This document shows, in pieces, positions 52,890-62,239 of a stretch of 64,000 nucleotides of DNA; positions within the stretch are counted from its first letter, which is position 1, and each line of letters opens with the position of its first letter. This stretch comes from Thiobacillus sp. GTDB taxonomy: Bacteria > Pseudomonadota > Gammaproteobacteria > Burkholderiales > Thiobacillaceae. The notes beneath the pieces are model-generated. The model was not told the DNA's origin. It was given only the letters and a program-made list of their open reading frames with translations, and searched no databases. The position numbers and the translations under genes were made by a program. Location: contig JAUYCF010000039.1 of NCBI GenBank assembly GCA_030692355.1, forward strand, positions 1-64,000, given 5' to 3'.

Positions 52890-54725
52890 TTACGACGATT
52901 TCGTTTCAGGCTGATATTCCGGCACCCAGGTCTTCAACTGGCGCTTGACCGCCGCTTCATCGTAGGTGTCGGGATGCGCCAGCCAGGTCAGGCACTCGGC
53001 GTACCAGCCGGCATCGGCTGCCCGCGCCTTCGCCACCCGCAACTTCGGGTGCGGCGTCGGCAGCGTAGACTCGTCGTCGGCGAGCAGTTCCTCATACAGT
53101 TTTTCGCCGGGTCGCAGGCCGGTGTATTCGATGCGGATGCGGTCTTCGTCCGCGCCGGACAGGCGAATCATGAGTCTGGCCAGCTCGGCGATTTTCACCG
53201 GCTCGCCCATGTCGAGCACGAAAATCTCGCCGCCCTCGCCCATCAGGCCCGCCTGCAGCACCAGTTGCGCAGCCTCGGAAATCGACATGAAAAAGCGCGT
53301 GATCTCGGGATGCGTCACCGTCACCGGCCCGCCCGCTTCGATCTGTTTCTGGAACTTGGGAATCACGCTGCCGGACGAGCCGAGCACGTTGCCGAAGCGC
53401 ACCGACACGAAGCGCGTGCCGCTCGGCTTTTGCATCGCCTGGCAGGTCATCTCGGCGAGCCGCTTGGTCGCACCCATGACATTGGTCGGGTTGACCGCCT
53501 TGTCGGTGGAGATCATCACAAACTTGCCCACCCCATGCGCCTGCGCCGCCGCCGCGACAACCTGGGTGCCCAGCACGTTGTTGCGCACCGCCTCCCAGGC
53601 GTTACAGCCCTCCATCAAGGGTACGTGCTTGTAAGCCGCCGAGTGGAACACCACGGCAGGTCGATGCCCGGCCATCACCTGATTCACCCAGACTGCGTCC
53701 TTCACATCGCCGATCACCGGCGCAATCTGCAAGCCATGGAAACGGGTCGACAACTCCTCCTCCATCGCATACAGCGCCAGTTCCGACTGCTCGAACAATA
53801 CAAGTCTCGCAGGATCAAAACGCACAATCTGGCGGCACAGCTCCGAACCGATCGAACCACCTGCGCCAGTCACCATCACCACCTGGCCGGTCAATAACTG
53901 GTGCAGGCCGCTGTCATCCAGTTCCACCGGGTCGCGCCCCAGCAAGTCGTCAAGTTCGATCGGGCGCAAACTTGACACCGATATCCGACCTGCCACCAGG
54001 TCTTCGAGCGAGGGCACGGTCAGTACATTCAGCCCGGCTTCGGCGCATATCTGGGTAATGCGCTTGCGCACTTCGTGCGCGATCGACGGCAGTGCCAGCA
54101 CCACATCATCGACGCCCATACTTTGTGCATAGGCCGCGACATCGTCCAGCGTTCCCAACACCGGAATCCCCTGCACCAGCCGCCCCTGCTTGTCACGGCT
54201 GTCGTCCAGCAGACCCACCACATGAAACCCGGACGGATTGCGTGCCAGTTCGCGCAGCAGGAAATCCGCCGCCGATCCGGCGCCGGCCACCAGCACCGGC
54301 TTGCTGTCCGGGTGCAAGACACTGGCCAGGCGATGCTCTTTCCAGGCCCGATACGCCATGCGACTGCCACCCATCAGGATCACCAGCAACAGCGGGTCGA
54401 GAATCAGCACTGAACGCGGTACTGCCGCACTGACACCGAACAGGATCAACACCAGCGGAATCAGCAGTGCCGCCAGGCCGATGGCCAGCACAATGCGCTT
54501 GAGGTCGGGCAGGCTGGCAAAACGCCAGATGCCGCGATACAGGCCGAAGCGCCAGAATGCCACAGCCTGCAGCGGCACCACCCAAACCAGCGTGGTCAGC
54601 GCCGCCGCCTGGAACTCGGCGGGCATATCCAGATTGAAGCGCAGCCAGTACGCCCCCATCCAGGCAAAGCACGCAGCCAGAATGTCATGCAGGATGATGC
54701 CGACGGTGCGGGAACTAAGATTCAT
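52890..54725 (-). CDS. Membrane NDP-sugar 4,6-dehydratase/epimerase (WbpM/FlaA1-like)
   Basis: 611 residues. Four N-terminal membrane helices, a CoA-binding-like domain (KPVLVAGAGSAADFLLRELA), then a short-chain dehydrogenase domain: VVMVTGAGGSIGSELCRQIV (NAD site), FHSAAYKHVPLMEGCNAWEA, MISTDKAVNPTNVMGATKRL (the altered catalytic SMxxxK/ YxxxK-type motif of this group) and RFGNVLGSSGSVIPKFQKQI. It should convert UDP-GlcNAc to the 4-keto-6-deoxy sugar that feeds QuiNAc/FucNAc-type residues. Overlaps the WecA-like gene by 11 nt. Confidence 0.93.
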   Translation of the reverse strand: MNLSSRTVGIILHDILAACFAWMGAYWLRFNLDMPAEFQAAALTTLVWVVPLQAVAFWRFGLYRGIWRFASLPDLKRIVLAIGLAALLIPLVLILFGVSAAVPRSVLILDPLLLVILMGGSRMAYRAWKEHRLASVLHPDSKPVLVAGAGSAADFLLRELARNPSGFHVVGLLDDSRDKQGRLVQGIPVLGTLDDVAAYAQSMGVDDVVLALPSIAHEVRKRITQICAEAGLNVLTVPSLEDLVAGRISVSSLRPIELDDLLGRDPVELDDSGLHQLLTGQVVMVTGAGGSIGSELCRQIVRFDPARLVLFEQSELALYAMEEELSTRFHGLQIAPVIGDVKDAVWVNQVMAGHRPAVVFHSAAYKHVPLMEGCNAWEAVRNNVLGTQVVAAAAQAHGVGKFVMISTDKAVNPTNVMGATKRLAEMTCQAMQKPSGTRFVSVRFGNVLGSSGSVIPKFQKQIEAGGPVTVTHPEITRFFMSISEAAQLVLQAGLMGEGGEIFVLDMGEPVKIAELARLMIRLSGADEDRIRIEYTGLRPGEKLYEELLADDESTLPTPHPKLRVAKARAADAGWYAECLTWLAHPDTYDEAAVKRQLKTWVPEYQPETKSS

Positions 54726-55671
54726 TTGAAATACGGTGCCAGCGCCAATCGATGGCCAGAAAGATCAGGAGATATATAGCGGCCGACAGTATAAGCAACC
54801 ATGCGGTGTATTGGATATTACGCAGCAGCGCGAAGGCCAGCGCGGCGGCGGCCAGCATCAGCGCATAGGCCGCCAGGGCAAGCTGGCGATGCGACGCACC
54901 GAGCAGCACCACCCGCTGATAATAATGCGAACGGTGCGCCCGCCAGACGCTTTCTCCGCGCAGCGCGCGCCGGATGAGCGTCACGCTGGCATCGACGATA
55001 AACGGCGAGAACACCAGCAGCGGGAACAGCAACGGCCACACGTGCTGCATCGCACCCGCAATGCCCAATGACGCCGCCAGGAACCCCAGCGGAATCGACC
55101 CCGCATCGCCCATGAACACCCGCGCGGGCGGGAAGTTGAAGCGCAGGAACGCCAAAGCTGACGCCGCAATCGCCGCGCAAAACGCGGCCAGCCACGGCGC
55201 ATCGCCCAGCATTGCCGCCAGCGCCAGCGCGCCGAAACCGATTGCGGCCATGCCGCCCGCCAACCCGTCCGTGCCGTCCATGAAGTTGTACAGGTTGGTC
55301 ATCCAGACCACGGCCAGGGTCGCCCCGACCAGCGCCCAGCCGGTCAAGCCCAGCGCCAGCAGGCATGCCACGGCCGCAATAAAATGCGCCAGCAGGCGCG
55401 CCGCCATCGACAGGCTCCGCACATCGTCCAGCAGCGACAGCGCAGCCAGGGCAAACGCTGCCAGCATCGCTGGCAGCAGAACCGCGTCAGCCAGCCACAG
55501 GCTGGCGACACCCACCCCGGCCACGATGCCCAGCCCGCCGATGCGCGGCGTCGGCGTCACATGCAGCGAGCGTTCATTGGGGTGGTCCATCGGCAGGCGG
55601 CGGTGTTGCAGAAGCCAGGCCAGCACCATCCAGCAGACGATGAAGGCGGACATGACGGCAAGCCCGTTCAT
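54715..55671 (-). CDS. WecA-like polyprenyl-phosphate sugar-1-P transferase
   Basis: 318 residues from ATG 55671, which overlaps the epimerase stop by 4 nt; a longer frame upstream is the shadow of that gene. About 10 membrane helices. Motifs: LSLLDDVRSLS (DDxxS/D), NLYNFMDGTDGLAGGMAAIG (N-x3-N-x2-D-G-x-D), MGDAGSIPLGFLAASLGIAG and RAHRSHYYQR (cytosolic His loop). It transfers a sugar-1-phosphate, often FucNAc or QuiNAc in this context (WbpL-like), to undecaprenyl phosphate, starting the repeat unit. Confidence 0.92.
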   Translation of the reverse strand: MNGLAVMSAFIVCWMVLAWLLQHRRLPMDHPNERSLHVTPTPRIGGLGIVAGVGVASLWLADAVLLPAMLAAFALAALSLLDDVRSLSMAARLLAHFIAAVACLLALGLTGWALVGATLAVVWMTNLYNFMDGTDGLAGGMAAIGFGALALAAMLGDAPWLAAFCAAIAASALAFLRFNFPPARVFMGDAGSIPLGFLAASLGIAGAMQHVWPLLFPLLVFSPFIVDASVTLIRRALRGESVWRAHRSHYYQRVVLLGASHRQLALAAYALMLAAAALAFALLRNIQYTAWLLILSAAIYLLIFLAIDWRWHRISNES

Positions 55672-56660
55672 TGTGAAAAAGCCACCGTTGCCGCCAGACC
55701 TGCTTCCATTGAATACGGAGGCGTCCAGTTCAGCTGCGACCGGATCAACGAACTGTCCACCCACAACGAACCCGTCAGACGAGCTACGGCGGCGCGTTTT
55801 CCCAAAAGTACGCCGGCAAATTCGATCCCCCTCACTGGAACCGCCGGCAGACGCGCAGTTCGGCCCATGGCATGCGCCACTGCGCGAATCAGGGCGGGTG
55901 TCGAAACCGCCTCGCCATCATCCAACAGAAAAGTCTGCCCCGCGGCGGCCGGGTGCTCGACGCACAGCCGGATCGCATCGACAAAATTCCCCAGATACAA
56001 CAGGCTGCGGCGATTGCGAATCGCCCCCAGCGGCAGCGGCCAGCCCTTTTGAATCAGCTGCATCAGCCGCAAAAAATTCGCCTTCACCCCCGGTCCATAC
56101 ACCAGCGGTGGGCGCAGGATGACGACCTCAAGTCCGGTATCCGCAGCAATCCGCTGCAAGCCCTGCTCGGCCTCCCATTTTGAAATCGCATACGCATCCG
56201 CAGGCGCAGGCACGTCGGTTTCACGATAAGCGGTATCGCGCCCTTCGCCGTTGACCTTGATCGTGCTGATAAAGACGAAGCGTCTCGCCCCGGCATCGGC
56301 CGCCTGGCGGGCAAGATTGAGGGTGGCGTCAAGATTGGTTGCCCGATACAAGGCCAGTGGATTTTGATCCGTGTCGTCCATCACGTGTACCCGCGCAGCC
56401 AGGTGGACAACAACATCCACACCCGCAAACATGCTGCCGCCCAGACCCACATGATCATCCCGGGGAAAAGCTGAAGAATCGCCATCAACCAATGCCGTCA
56501 AATCCCCCACCACCTGTCCAGCCTCAACAGGCAAGTCCCCACAAACCTTACGAACAAGCGCCTTTACTTGATAGCCTTTGATCAGCAACTCAGAAACCAA
56601 CGCGCGGCCCACAAACCCGGCCGCGCCGGTGACAAGCACTTTGGGTAGGCCCGTATTCAT
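55668..56660 (-). CDS. NAD-dependent sugar epimerase/reductase
   Basis: 330 residues. KVLVTGAAGFVGRALVSELL (NAD site), VVVHLAARVHVMDDTDQNPL, FVFISTIKVNGEGRDTAYRE and DAYAISKWEAEQGLQRIAAD (Y-x3-K catalytic pair), then VILRPPLVYGPGVKANFLRL. It resembles WbpV/WbpK-like enzymes that reduce or epimerise the 4-keto sugar formed by the WbpM-like product, and it lies directly in front of the WbpL/WecA-like and WbpM-like genes, the same trio as in Pseudomonas O-antigen loci. Overlaps the GT4 gene by 4 nt. Confidence 0.9.
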   Translation of the reverse strand: MNTGLPKVLVTGAAGFVGRALVSELLIKGYQVKALVRKVCGDLPVEAGQVVGDLTALVDGDSSAFPRDDHVGLGGSMFAGVDVVVHLAARVHVMDDTDQNPLALYRATNLDATLNLARQAADAGARRFVFISTIKVNGEGRDTAYRETDVPAPADAYAISKWEAEQGLQRIAADTGLEVVILRPPLVYGPGVKANFLRLMQLIQKGWPLPLGAIRNRRSLLYLGNFVDAIRLCVEHPAAAGQTFLLDDGEAVSTPALIRAVAHAMGRTARLPAVPVRGIEFAGVLLGKRAAVARLTGSLWVDSSLIRSQLNWTPPYSMEAGLAATVAFSQ

Positions 56661-57784
56661 CGCAGCTCCAACACCTCAAGCAACCTGGCATTGACCACGT
56701 GCACATCAAAACGCGCCTCCGCCAGCAATCTGCTCTGATGCCCCATGGTTTTGATCAGATCAGGGGTCTCTATAAAGCGCAGCATGGCAGCCGCCAAAGC
56801 AGTCGCATCACGTACTGGCACCAAAAAACCGTTGACACCATCATCCACCGTTTCGCGGCAGCCAAACGCATCGGTGGTAATCACCGCGCGTCCCATGGCC
56901 ATGGCCTCTTGGGTGCTGCGGGGCACGCCCTCCCGGTAGTAAGACGGCAACACATACACGCTGGTCTGCGCCAGCCAGGGCTGCACCGGCACATGGCCGG
57001 GCCATTCCAGCAGGTTTTCATCGACCCAGGCTTGCACTTCGGCGCGTTGCAGGCTGCCGGGATTGGGGTCCAGCCCTCCCAGCAACACAAAGCGCACCGC
57101 CGGGTATTGGGCCTTTACCAATCTTGCTGCGTCGGCGTACTGGACAATACCTTTTTCGCGCAACAGGCGTGCAGCCAGCAAAAAGGTAATGGGCTGGGTA
57201 CAAGGCGGGGATTCCGACCATTCGTTCAAATCAATGCCTATTCCACCCAGGCAGCTAACCTTGGCCGGGTCAACCAAACCACCATGCACAAACTCTGCAA
57301 GATCGTCCTTGTTTAGAAAAATAACCCTATACGCCCGAGACAGTGCCAAACGATACAGCCACGATACGCCGGCACGCAGCAATCGACGCTTGCGTGACCA
57401 GGCCTCGCCATTTTCGGTAAAGACATAGCCCAAGCCTTCAATCATCGTCACCCGTTGCGGAACCCGCGCCAACCAGGCCGCCAGGGTGCCAAAAACCACG
57501 GGTTTAATGAAGTATCCCAAGGTCACATCTGGCCGCAAGCGGCGCAGCACAAGGGCCAGCTTGAGCGCGTCGAAGGCATCACGCAAGGGGTTCATCCCCG
57601 TGCGGGAAAAATCATAATCAACAGGCTCTGCACCCAGCGCCTTAACCTGTTGCCGAAGTTCATCGCTGTAGTCCGGCGCCAAGGCATAAACACGCGTTCC
57701 GGTTGCTACCAGCGCCTGAATCAACGGTCCGCGAAAGTTGACCAGCGAAAAAGCCTGGATAGAAATAATGGCAAGGGTTTTCAT
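56657..57784 (-). CDS. GT4-family glycosyltransferase
   Basis: 375 residues. SLVNFRGPLIQALVATGTRV at the N terminus, GYFIKPVVFGTLAAWLARVP, MIEGLGYVFTE in the middle, LLAARLLREKGIVQYADAAR and YVLPSYYREGVPRSTQEAMA then MGRAVITTDAFGCRETVDDG near the C terminus. These are classic GT4 features; the pattern resembles PglA/WbnE-type N,N'-diacetylbacillosamine or GalNAc transferases. Adds the second sugar to the lipid-linked unit by inference. Confidence 0.9.
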   Translation of the reverse strand: MKTLAIISIQAFSLVNFRGPLIQALVATGTRVYALAPDYSDELRQQVKALGAEPVDYDFSRTGMNPLRDAFDALKLALVLRRLRPDVTLGYFIKPVVFGTLAAWLARVPQRVTMIEGLGYVFTENGEAWSRKRRLLRAGVSWLYRLALSRAYRVIFLNKDDLAEFVHGGLVDPAKVSCLGGIGIDLNEWSESPPCTQPITFLLAARLLREKGIVQYADAARLVKAQYPAVRFVLLGGLDPNPGSLQRAEVQAWVDENLLEWPGHVPVQPWLAQTSVYVLPSYYREGVPRSTQEAMAMGRAVITTDAFGCRETVDDGVNGFLVPVRDATALAAAMLRFIETPDLIKTMGHQSRLLAEARFDVHVVNARLLEVLELR

Positions 57785-57876
57785 TTCTCAGCCTCCGGCT
57801 GCAATGCCTCCACGCGGCAACCATTCTTGTGGACCCGGGAGAACAGTTCAGCGCACCCTTGGTATGACGTTGCGAA

Positions 57877-59778
57877 TCAGGCTCTACCGCGCTTCAGTCG
57901 CCACGTCTTCAGCGCCAGGGTATGCCTTTTGTATATAAGGCCCACCATCATTGGCGAATAAACCACGGAATGCAATCGCCGGCCCAGAAAACCCATGAAC
58001 CCCTTGGCGGTAAAAACATACGCAGCACGCCAATAGGAGTTTCTGTAGCCCGAAAATGTGAACGCCTCCTTATTGACGATCTGTGCGTATTTGCTGCCGC
58101 CAAAGCCCTCAGCATGCCCAACACCATTAAAGGCCTCAATAATTTCAGCGTCTGGCTTGATCAGATAGCGATCGAGTAAAACATCGAGAGACCTGAGATA
58201 AAGCCTGCTGTCGCAATGCAGAATGTTTGCCACTCTTCCATAGTCTTCAATAAATTGCCTGCATCCTTTCGCAATTTCCTGCCTCAACTCAATTTGTTTC
58301 TGCTGCTCATCATCAACATACTCATAGCAGAACTCACCATTGTCATGGCAAATACGCTTCAAGCTTCGCACAGGCTCTGTAAACAAGAACTCAAAAATGG
58401 GAAGCGCCTGAAAAATTCTTGAAAACCGCCTCCGTGGCGCACAATCATCAAAATAGAATCCATGCATGTCTTCCGACCCGACAATGCTGCCGAAATAATA
58501 TCCGGTCATTTTGCACTGTTTTCCAACGACCGATTTCAGGGATTCCTGCAATGTTCCCCTCCAGCCAAGATCGACCAAAGCCACATTACCGGCAAAATCC
58601 TGATTTTCAAGGTAATCAAGCAGAACAGTCGCGTCTTCCTCCGAGCGCTGGAAAAAATCACTTTCCTTAAGCGCCTGCATGAAAAGTGGTTTGTTTTTGC
58701 ATGGATCAAGGTCAACCAGGCTCTCAGGCGGTACAACATCAATCCGCTCAAAGAACTCTCGCCCGGAAATGCGCCGCTCAAACAGGCGCTCTATATTTTT
58801 ATGGCATGAAAATGCAGGCACATACAAGGCACGTCTCGACAATCTCAAATAACAACTTGTCGACTCAGGGGCGAGTTGGTCAAACGCCTCCTTGATAAGA
58901 TACGTATCTCGCGCGCAAAAGAAAACCTTGTCGATCCCCCTGTGCTCGACATCATCCTTGATGAACTTTGCAAAGGCCACACAGGCTGGCCCAACCAGGG
59001 AATATCCAAGTTTTGCTAATGTATTATTTTGAAAATCATCATGGGGCGCGAAGTATTCGAATATGCTGCTGGAACCATCCCTAACCGAGCGGTCAGGCAT
59101 TTTATTCACCGCCATTCCCAGCCGCTCTGGAACGATGCAATCCGAATGGTGATTATCGCCAACATGCTGGATTTCCGAAAAATCAAGGCCGTAATGTTCA
59201 GCGACCAGCTTGTACAGGTTGCCGCTATGTTTTGTTACCCCAAAACTTGACGATGCAAAAATATTGATGCCGTGCGCCACATGTTCTTGAACGATTTTTC
59301 GCAAGAACCAGAGGGGCAAGTACATATCCGTAACAATGCAGCACTGTTTACCCTGATCGACCAGCGATGCGACAACACGAACATTTTCCGGAATCGGCTT
59401 TAGAAGGGCACGCTCAAGGGCGAGTTCCTGCTTGAGCACCCTGGCCGGATTCAGAACGACCCAACCCAATACCCGGTAAATTTGCCATATGGAAATATCT
59501 TCTTTTTTACTGAGCTTCCTTGCGACACGCTCCGCCATCACACGCCAGCGCCGAAAGCCCAAAAAACCAAAGCCTGGAAAACGATAATCGACCACACCCG
59601 TGCATTCGACCAGGTCAAACACATGGAAAGGTCTCTTCAGCGGGCGATAAATCAGCGTATCGAACAGATCGAAGCTATACAGTTTCTTGTTTTCTTCCAA
59701 CTGGTCTAACACAATTGAACACCCTGAACAGCTGGAATTTTTCGATGGATTGCACCGCCCATTGATGAGCACAACCAA
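57877..59778 (-). CDS. HAD-domain protein of polysaccharide loci
   Basis: 633 residues if the TTG at 59778 is used; a GTG 22 codons later is also possible. LYSFDLFDTLIYRPLKRPFH is the HAD motif I (DxFDT), CCIVTDMYLP motif II, and HVGDNHHSDCIVPERLGMAV motif IV, so an aspartyl-phosphate hydrolase domain occupies about 34-230. The remaining 400 residues (DKVFFCARDTYLIKEAFDQL, LVDLGWRGTLQESLKSVVGK) are typical of large HAD proteins found in capsule and O-antigen clusters, where a transferase role is suspected but not shown. First gene of the leftward glycan run. Confidence 0.75.
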   Translation of the reverse strand: MVVLINGRCNPSKNSSCSGCSIVLDQLEENKKLYSFDLFDTLIYRPLKRPFHVFDLVECTGVVDYRFPGFGFLGFRRWRVMAERVARKLSKKEDISIWQIYRVLGWVVLNPARVLKQELALERALLKPIPENVRVVASLVDQGKQCCIVTDMYLPLWFLRKIVQEHVAHGINIFASSSFGVTKHSGNLYKLVAEHYGLDFSEIQHVGDNHHSDCIVPERLGMAVNKMPDRSVRDGSSSIFEYFAPHDDFQNNTLAKLGYSLVGPACVAFAKFIKDDVEHRGIDKVFFCARDTYLIKEAFDQLAPESTSCYLRLSRRALYVPAFSCHKNIERLFERRISGREFFERIDVVPPESLVDLDPCKNKPLFMQALKESDFFQRSEEDATVLLDYLENQDFAGNVALVDLGWRGTLQESLKSVVGKQCKMTGYYFGSIVGSEDMHGFYFDDCAPRRRFSRIFQALPIFEFLFTEPVRSLKRICHDNGEFCYEYVDDEQQKQIELRQEIAKGCRQFIEDYGRVANILHCDSRLYLRSLDVLLDRYLIKPDAEIIEAFNGVGHAEGFGGSKYAQIVNKEAFTFSGYRNSYWRAAYVFTAKGFMGFLGRRLHSVVYSPMMVGLIYKRHTLALKTWRLKRGRA

Positions 59779-59816
59779 ATCCGGCTCAATTTCTTCAGCA
59801 AATCACGGCCCCTCGT

Positions 59817-60251
59817 TCAATCCGCAAAATTTCGGATGACCATAAAGCCTTCGCGCTCGGCTGCCAGACTCAAGCGCGCATCCAGGCATACGAATTGCCA
59901 ACCTTTCGGTCGATGCTCGCAGACAAGCAGCGCTGCTGCCAATTGCAGTGAATCGGCGCCACGCAAAGGGTGAAGCCGCAGCAGGCGTTGAGCGACTTGG
60001 CGCACGCTGTCCAGGGGTTGCACTTCATGCCAGGCTGCCTGCAGCGCTGCCAATTGACCCAGCGCCAGCGTGATTTCTGTCGAATCGAGCCTGGCTTCGC
60101 GTTCGAGTCTTGCCAGGGCGGAAGCGCACTCGACCGGGGTTCCCCACCAGGCAACGATTTCCGGGTTGTTTTCGTAATAGCCGAGTGCCGAGGGCGTGCT
60201 CGCTTCTTCAACCAGCAACGGCAGGATTGCAGAGCTATCCCAGAATTTCAC
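59817..60251 (-). CDS. vapC: PIN-domain RNase toxin (VapC type)
   Basis: 144 residues. MKFWDSSAILPLLVEE (first Asp), TPVECASALARLE (Glu), LRGADSLQLAAALLV (Asp) and FVCLDARLSLAAEREGF (last Asp). Starts 4 nt inside the antitoxin gene. With that antitoxin it lies between hisG and the polysaccharide genes, i.e. at the boundary of a variable region. Confidence 0.9.
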   Translation of the reverse strand: MKFWDSSAILPLLVEEASTPSALGYYENNPEIVAWWGTPVECASALARLEREARLDSTEITLALGQLAALQAAWHEVQPLDSVRQVAQRLLRLHPLRGADSLQLAAALLVCEHRPKGWQFVCLDARLSLAAEREGFMVIRNFAD

Positions 60252-60532
60252 CGTCCCGACTCACGTTCTTCCAGCAAAGCCTGAAGTGCGCTGGCATGCT
60301 GCTGTGGTACGGAGGGCGGCGCCAAACGACAGGCCGTTCCATGGCCTCGCCGCAGGATGCCTTTGCGCTCCAGAAGCGCAAGCTCGTCCGATTGGCCGTT
60401 TTCACTCACGACCGGGATGAGCCGGGCGACCGGCCGGTCGTGGTCGGTAATGAGGATGGTCTCGCCGTGACGCACTTGTTCAATCAGCGCGCTCAACTGA
60501 TTTTTGGTAGTGGATATTGAAGCGGTTTTCAT
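60248..60532 (-). CDS. Phd/YefM-type antitoxin
   Basis: 94 residues: SISTTKNQLSALIEQVRHGE then TILITDHDRPVARLIPVVSE gives the DNA-binding domain. The long C-terminal tail (ALLERKGILRRGHGTACRLA) should bind the PIN toxin, whose start overlaps by 4 nt. An inverted repeat ATGGCCATTATAGCCATAAT-like sequence just upstream (60535-60556) may be its operator. Confidence 0.87.
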   Translation of the reverse strand: MKTASISTTKNQLSALIEQVRHGETILITDHDRPVARLIPVVSENGQSDELALLERKGILRRGHGTACRLAPPSVPQQHASALQALLEERESGR

Positions 60533-60565
60533 TTGGCCATTATAGCCATAATTATATTGAGGCCG

Positions 60566-61228
60566 CTACGCAGCGTCGCGTGCGCCGACCGCCGACAAGA
60601 AGCCATCGATCACGGGCTGGACCAACCCGCGCTTGAGCTTGAGCGCAGCCTGATTCACCACCAGGCGCGAACTGATGTCGCTGATGTGTTCCACCGCGAC
60701 CAGGCCGTTGGCCTTGAGGGTGCCGCCGGTGGAGACGAGATCGACGATGACGTCGGACAGGCCGACCAGGGGAGCGAGCTCCATCGAGCCGTAGAGCTTG
60801 ATGAGGTCGATGTGCACGCCCTTGGACGCGAAGTGGTCGCGTGCGGCGTTGACGTATTTGGTGGCAACGCGGATGCGCGCGCCCTGCTTCACGTTGCCGG
60901 CGTAGTCATAGCCTTCGCGCACGGCGACCATCATGCGGCAGCTTGCGATCCGCAGGTCGAGCGGCTGATAGAGGCCGTTGCCGCCGTGTTCGTTGAGCAC
61001 ATCCTTGCCGGCGATGCCGAGGTCGGCGGCGCCGTATTGGACGTAGGTGGGTACGTCGCTGGCGCGCACGATGATGAGCCGCACGTCGGCGCGGTTGGTG
61101 CCGATGATGAGCTTGCGCGAGGACTCGGGGTTCTCGGACGGCGTGATGCCTGCCGCCGCCAGCAGCGGCAGGGTTTCTTCAAAGATTCGGCCCTTGGACA
61201 GGGCGAGGGTGATTCCGGTGTAGGTCAT
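60566..61228 (-). CDS. hisG: ATP phosphoribosyltransferase, short form
   Basis: 220 residues from ATG 61228; an in-frame ATG at 61252 is possible. [52 protein letters not shown] and [20 protein letters not shown] (the PRPP loop) are all present. It lacks the C-terminal ACT-like regulatory domain, so it needs HisZ as partner, which is not in the window. It makes phosphoribosyl-ATP in histidine synthesis. hisD does not follow: a toxin-antitoxin pair and the glycan genes do. Confidence 0.95.
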   Translation of the reverse strand: MTYTGITLALSKGRIFEETLPLLAAAGITPSENPESSRKLIIGTNRADVRLIIVRASDVPTYVQYGAADLGIAGKDVLNEHGGNGLYQPLDLRIASCRMMVAVREGYDYAGNVKQGARIRVATKYVNAARDHFASKGVHIDLIKLYGSMELAPLVGLSDVIVDLVSTGGTLKANGLVAVEHISDISSRLVVNQAALKLKRGLVQPVIDGFLSAVGARDAA

Positions 61229-61283
61229 ATTGGTTGGTGTCAGGTATTGCAATTATTCAACCTGGATTATCCATCGCGACTAG

Positions 61284-61393
61284 GGAAGCCCTGAACAAGT
61301 TGTCACCCCGGCGGAAGCCGGGGTCCAGGTGCTTGATTTAACTGGATTCCGGCTTCCGCCGGAATGACGATTGTGGACTTGTTCAAGGCTTCC
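61284..61393. mobile_element. 110-bp IS5-type MITE, second copy type
   Basis: Ends GGAAGCCCTGAACAAGT and (complement) GGAAGCCTTGAACAAGT, 16 of 17 matching, and very similar to IS5 ends (GGAAGGTGCGAACAAG). Flanked by CTAG (left) and TTAA (right), both YTAR but not identical. The inside has the CCCCGGCGGAAGCCGGGG / CCGGCTTCCGCCGGAA palindromes. Confidence 0.75.
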
Positions 61394-61401
61394 TTAACTG
61401 A

Positions 61402-61880
61402 TCAGGCCCAGCCGCGCCGCTCGATTTCCGCTATCAACTTATGGGCTGCGCTGGTGAGCACCGGAACAAAGTCGTGCCCCGTCTGCAATGCGCTGGCAAG
61501 CACTACCAGGTCTTCCACGTATTCATGCACCATCTGGTTTCTGAGCTTGCGCAGGGTCATCCACTCGTCGACCGAGACAATCAGTCCCAGACGTTCGGCC
61601 CTGTCCAGGTTATCGATGGCTGCAGCCGGCGTTTCACCCAGCGCAACCAGCAGCACAGGCAACAGCTTGTCGCCGATGGTGTCCTGCAAGCGTCCGAATC
61701 GACCCACAAAGGCTTCTACCCGCTCCGCCAGATCCGGATCGGTTCGAGTTGGCCGGCACGTTGCGTGGTGAAGGGGTCGCCAAAAATACGCTGGTCTGTG
61801 CTTGTGAGGTGTTGGCATTCCTTACGCACCACGCGCATCAGGAATTGCAGACGTAGCGCAATCTTTGGATCGATCGTCAT
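61402..61880 (-). pseudogene. HEPN-domain RNase toxin, frameshifted
   Basis: From ATG 61880 the frame reads MTIDPKIALRLQFLMRVVRK and stops after FTTQRAGQLEPIRIW at about 61720. The other frame continues PDLAERVEAFVGRFGRLQDT and TLRKLRNQMVHEYVEDLVVL to the stop at 61402. RNQMVH is the R-x4-H active site of HEPN RNases. A one-base deletion near 61735-61745 joins the halves. The start overlaps the MNT gene by 4 nt, as in MntA/HepT modules. As it stands no full toxin is made, unless this is a sequencing error. Confidence 0.8.
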
Positions 61881-62176
61881 AGAACCTTCCCTTCCTTGAA
61901 AGCGATGTCATGGATGGACAAGCGCTTGAGGTTGGGGGCGGCAAGTAGAACATCCACTTTGCGGCCTTGCATCAGGCGGGAGACTCTAGCAGAAAACCGG
62001 GCTGCCAGAAGCGCAGGGTTGGCCGCCGGCCCGGGCAATTCAAGCATGAGGTCAAGATCGCTGCCGCGTGCGTCATCGTCCAGCCTTGAGCCAAAAACCC
62101 GTACCTGAGCCCGCTCCCCCGCGATTTCATGCGCAAGCTGCGTGATGGCCCTGGCCTGATGGTCGGTCAGGCGCAT
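61877..62176 (-). CDS. MNT-type nucleotidyltransferase antitoxin
   Basis: 99 residues from ATG 62176. VFGSRLDDDARGSDLDLMLE contains the GS-x-R ... D-x-D active site of minimal nucleotidyltransferases; KRLSIHDIAFKEGKVL ends the chain. In MntA/HepT pairs the enzyme inactivates the HEPN toxin by adding AMP to a tyrosine. Here the third acidic residue after the DLD pair is probably the Asp of KVDVLLA. It remains intact beside a frameshifted HEPN gene. Confidence 0.87.
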   Translation of the reverse strand: MRLTDHQARAITQLAHEIAGERAQVRVFGSRLDDDARGSDLDLMLELPGPAANPALLAARFSARVSRLMQGRKVDVLLAAPNLKRLSIHDIAFKEGKVL

Positions 62177-62239
62177 TGATGGATGCCCTCCCCTGCCATG
62201 GCCCGCAGTGGCAGGGTACTTCGATCCCGCCGGCATTCC

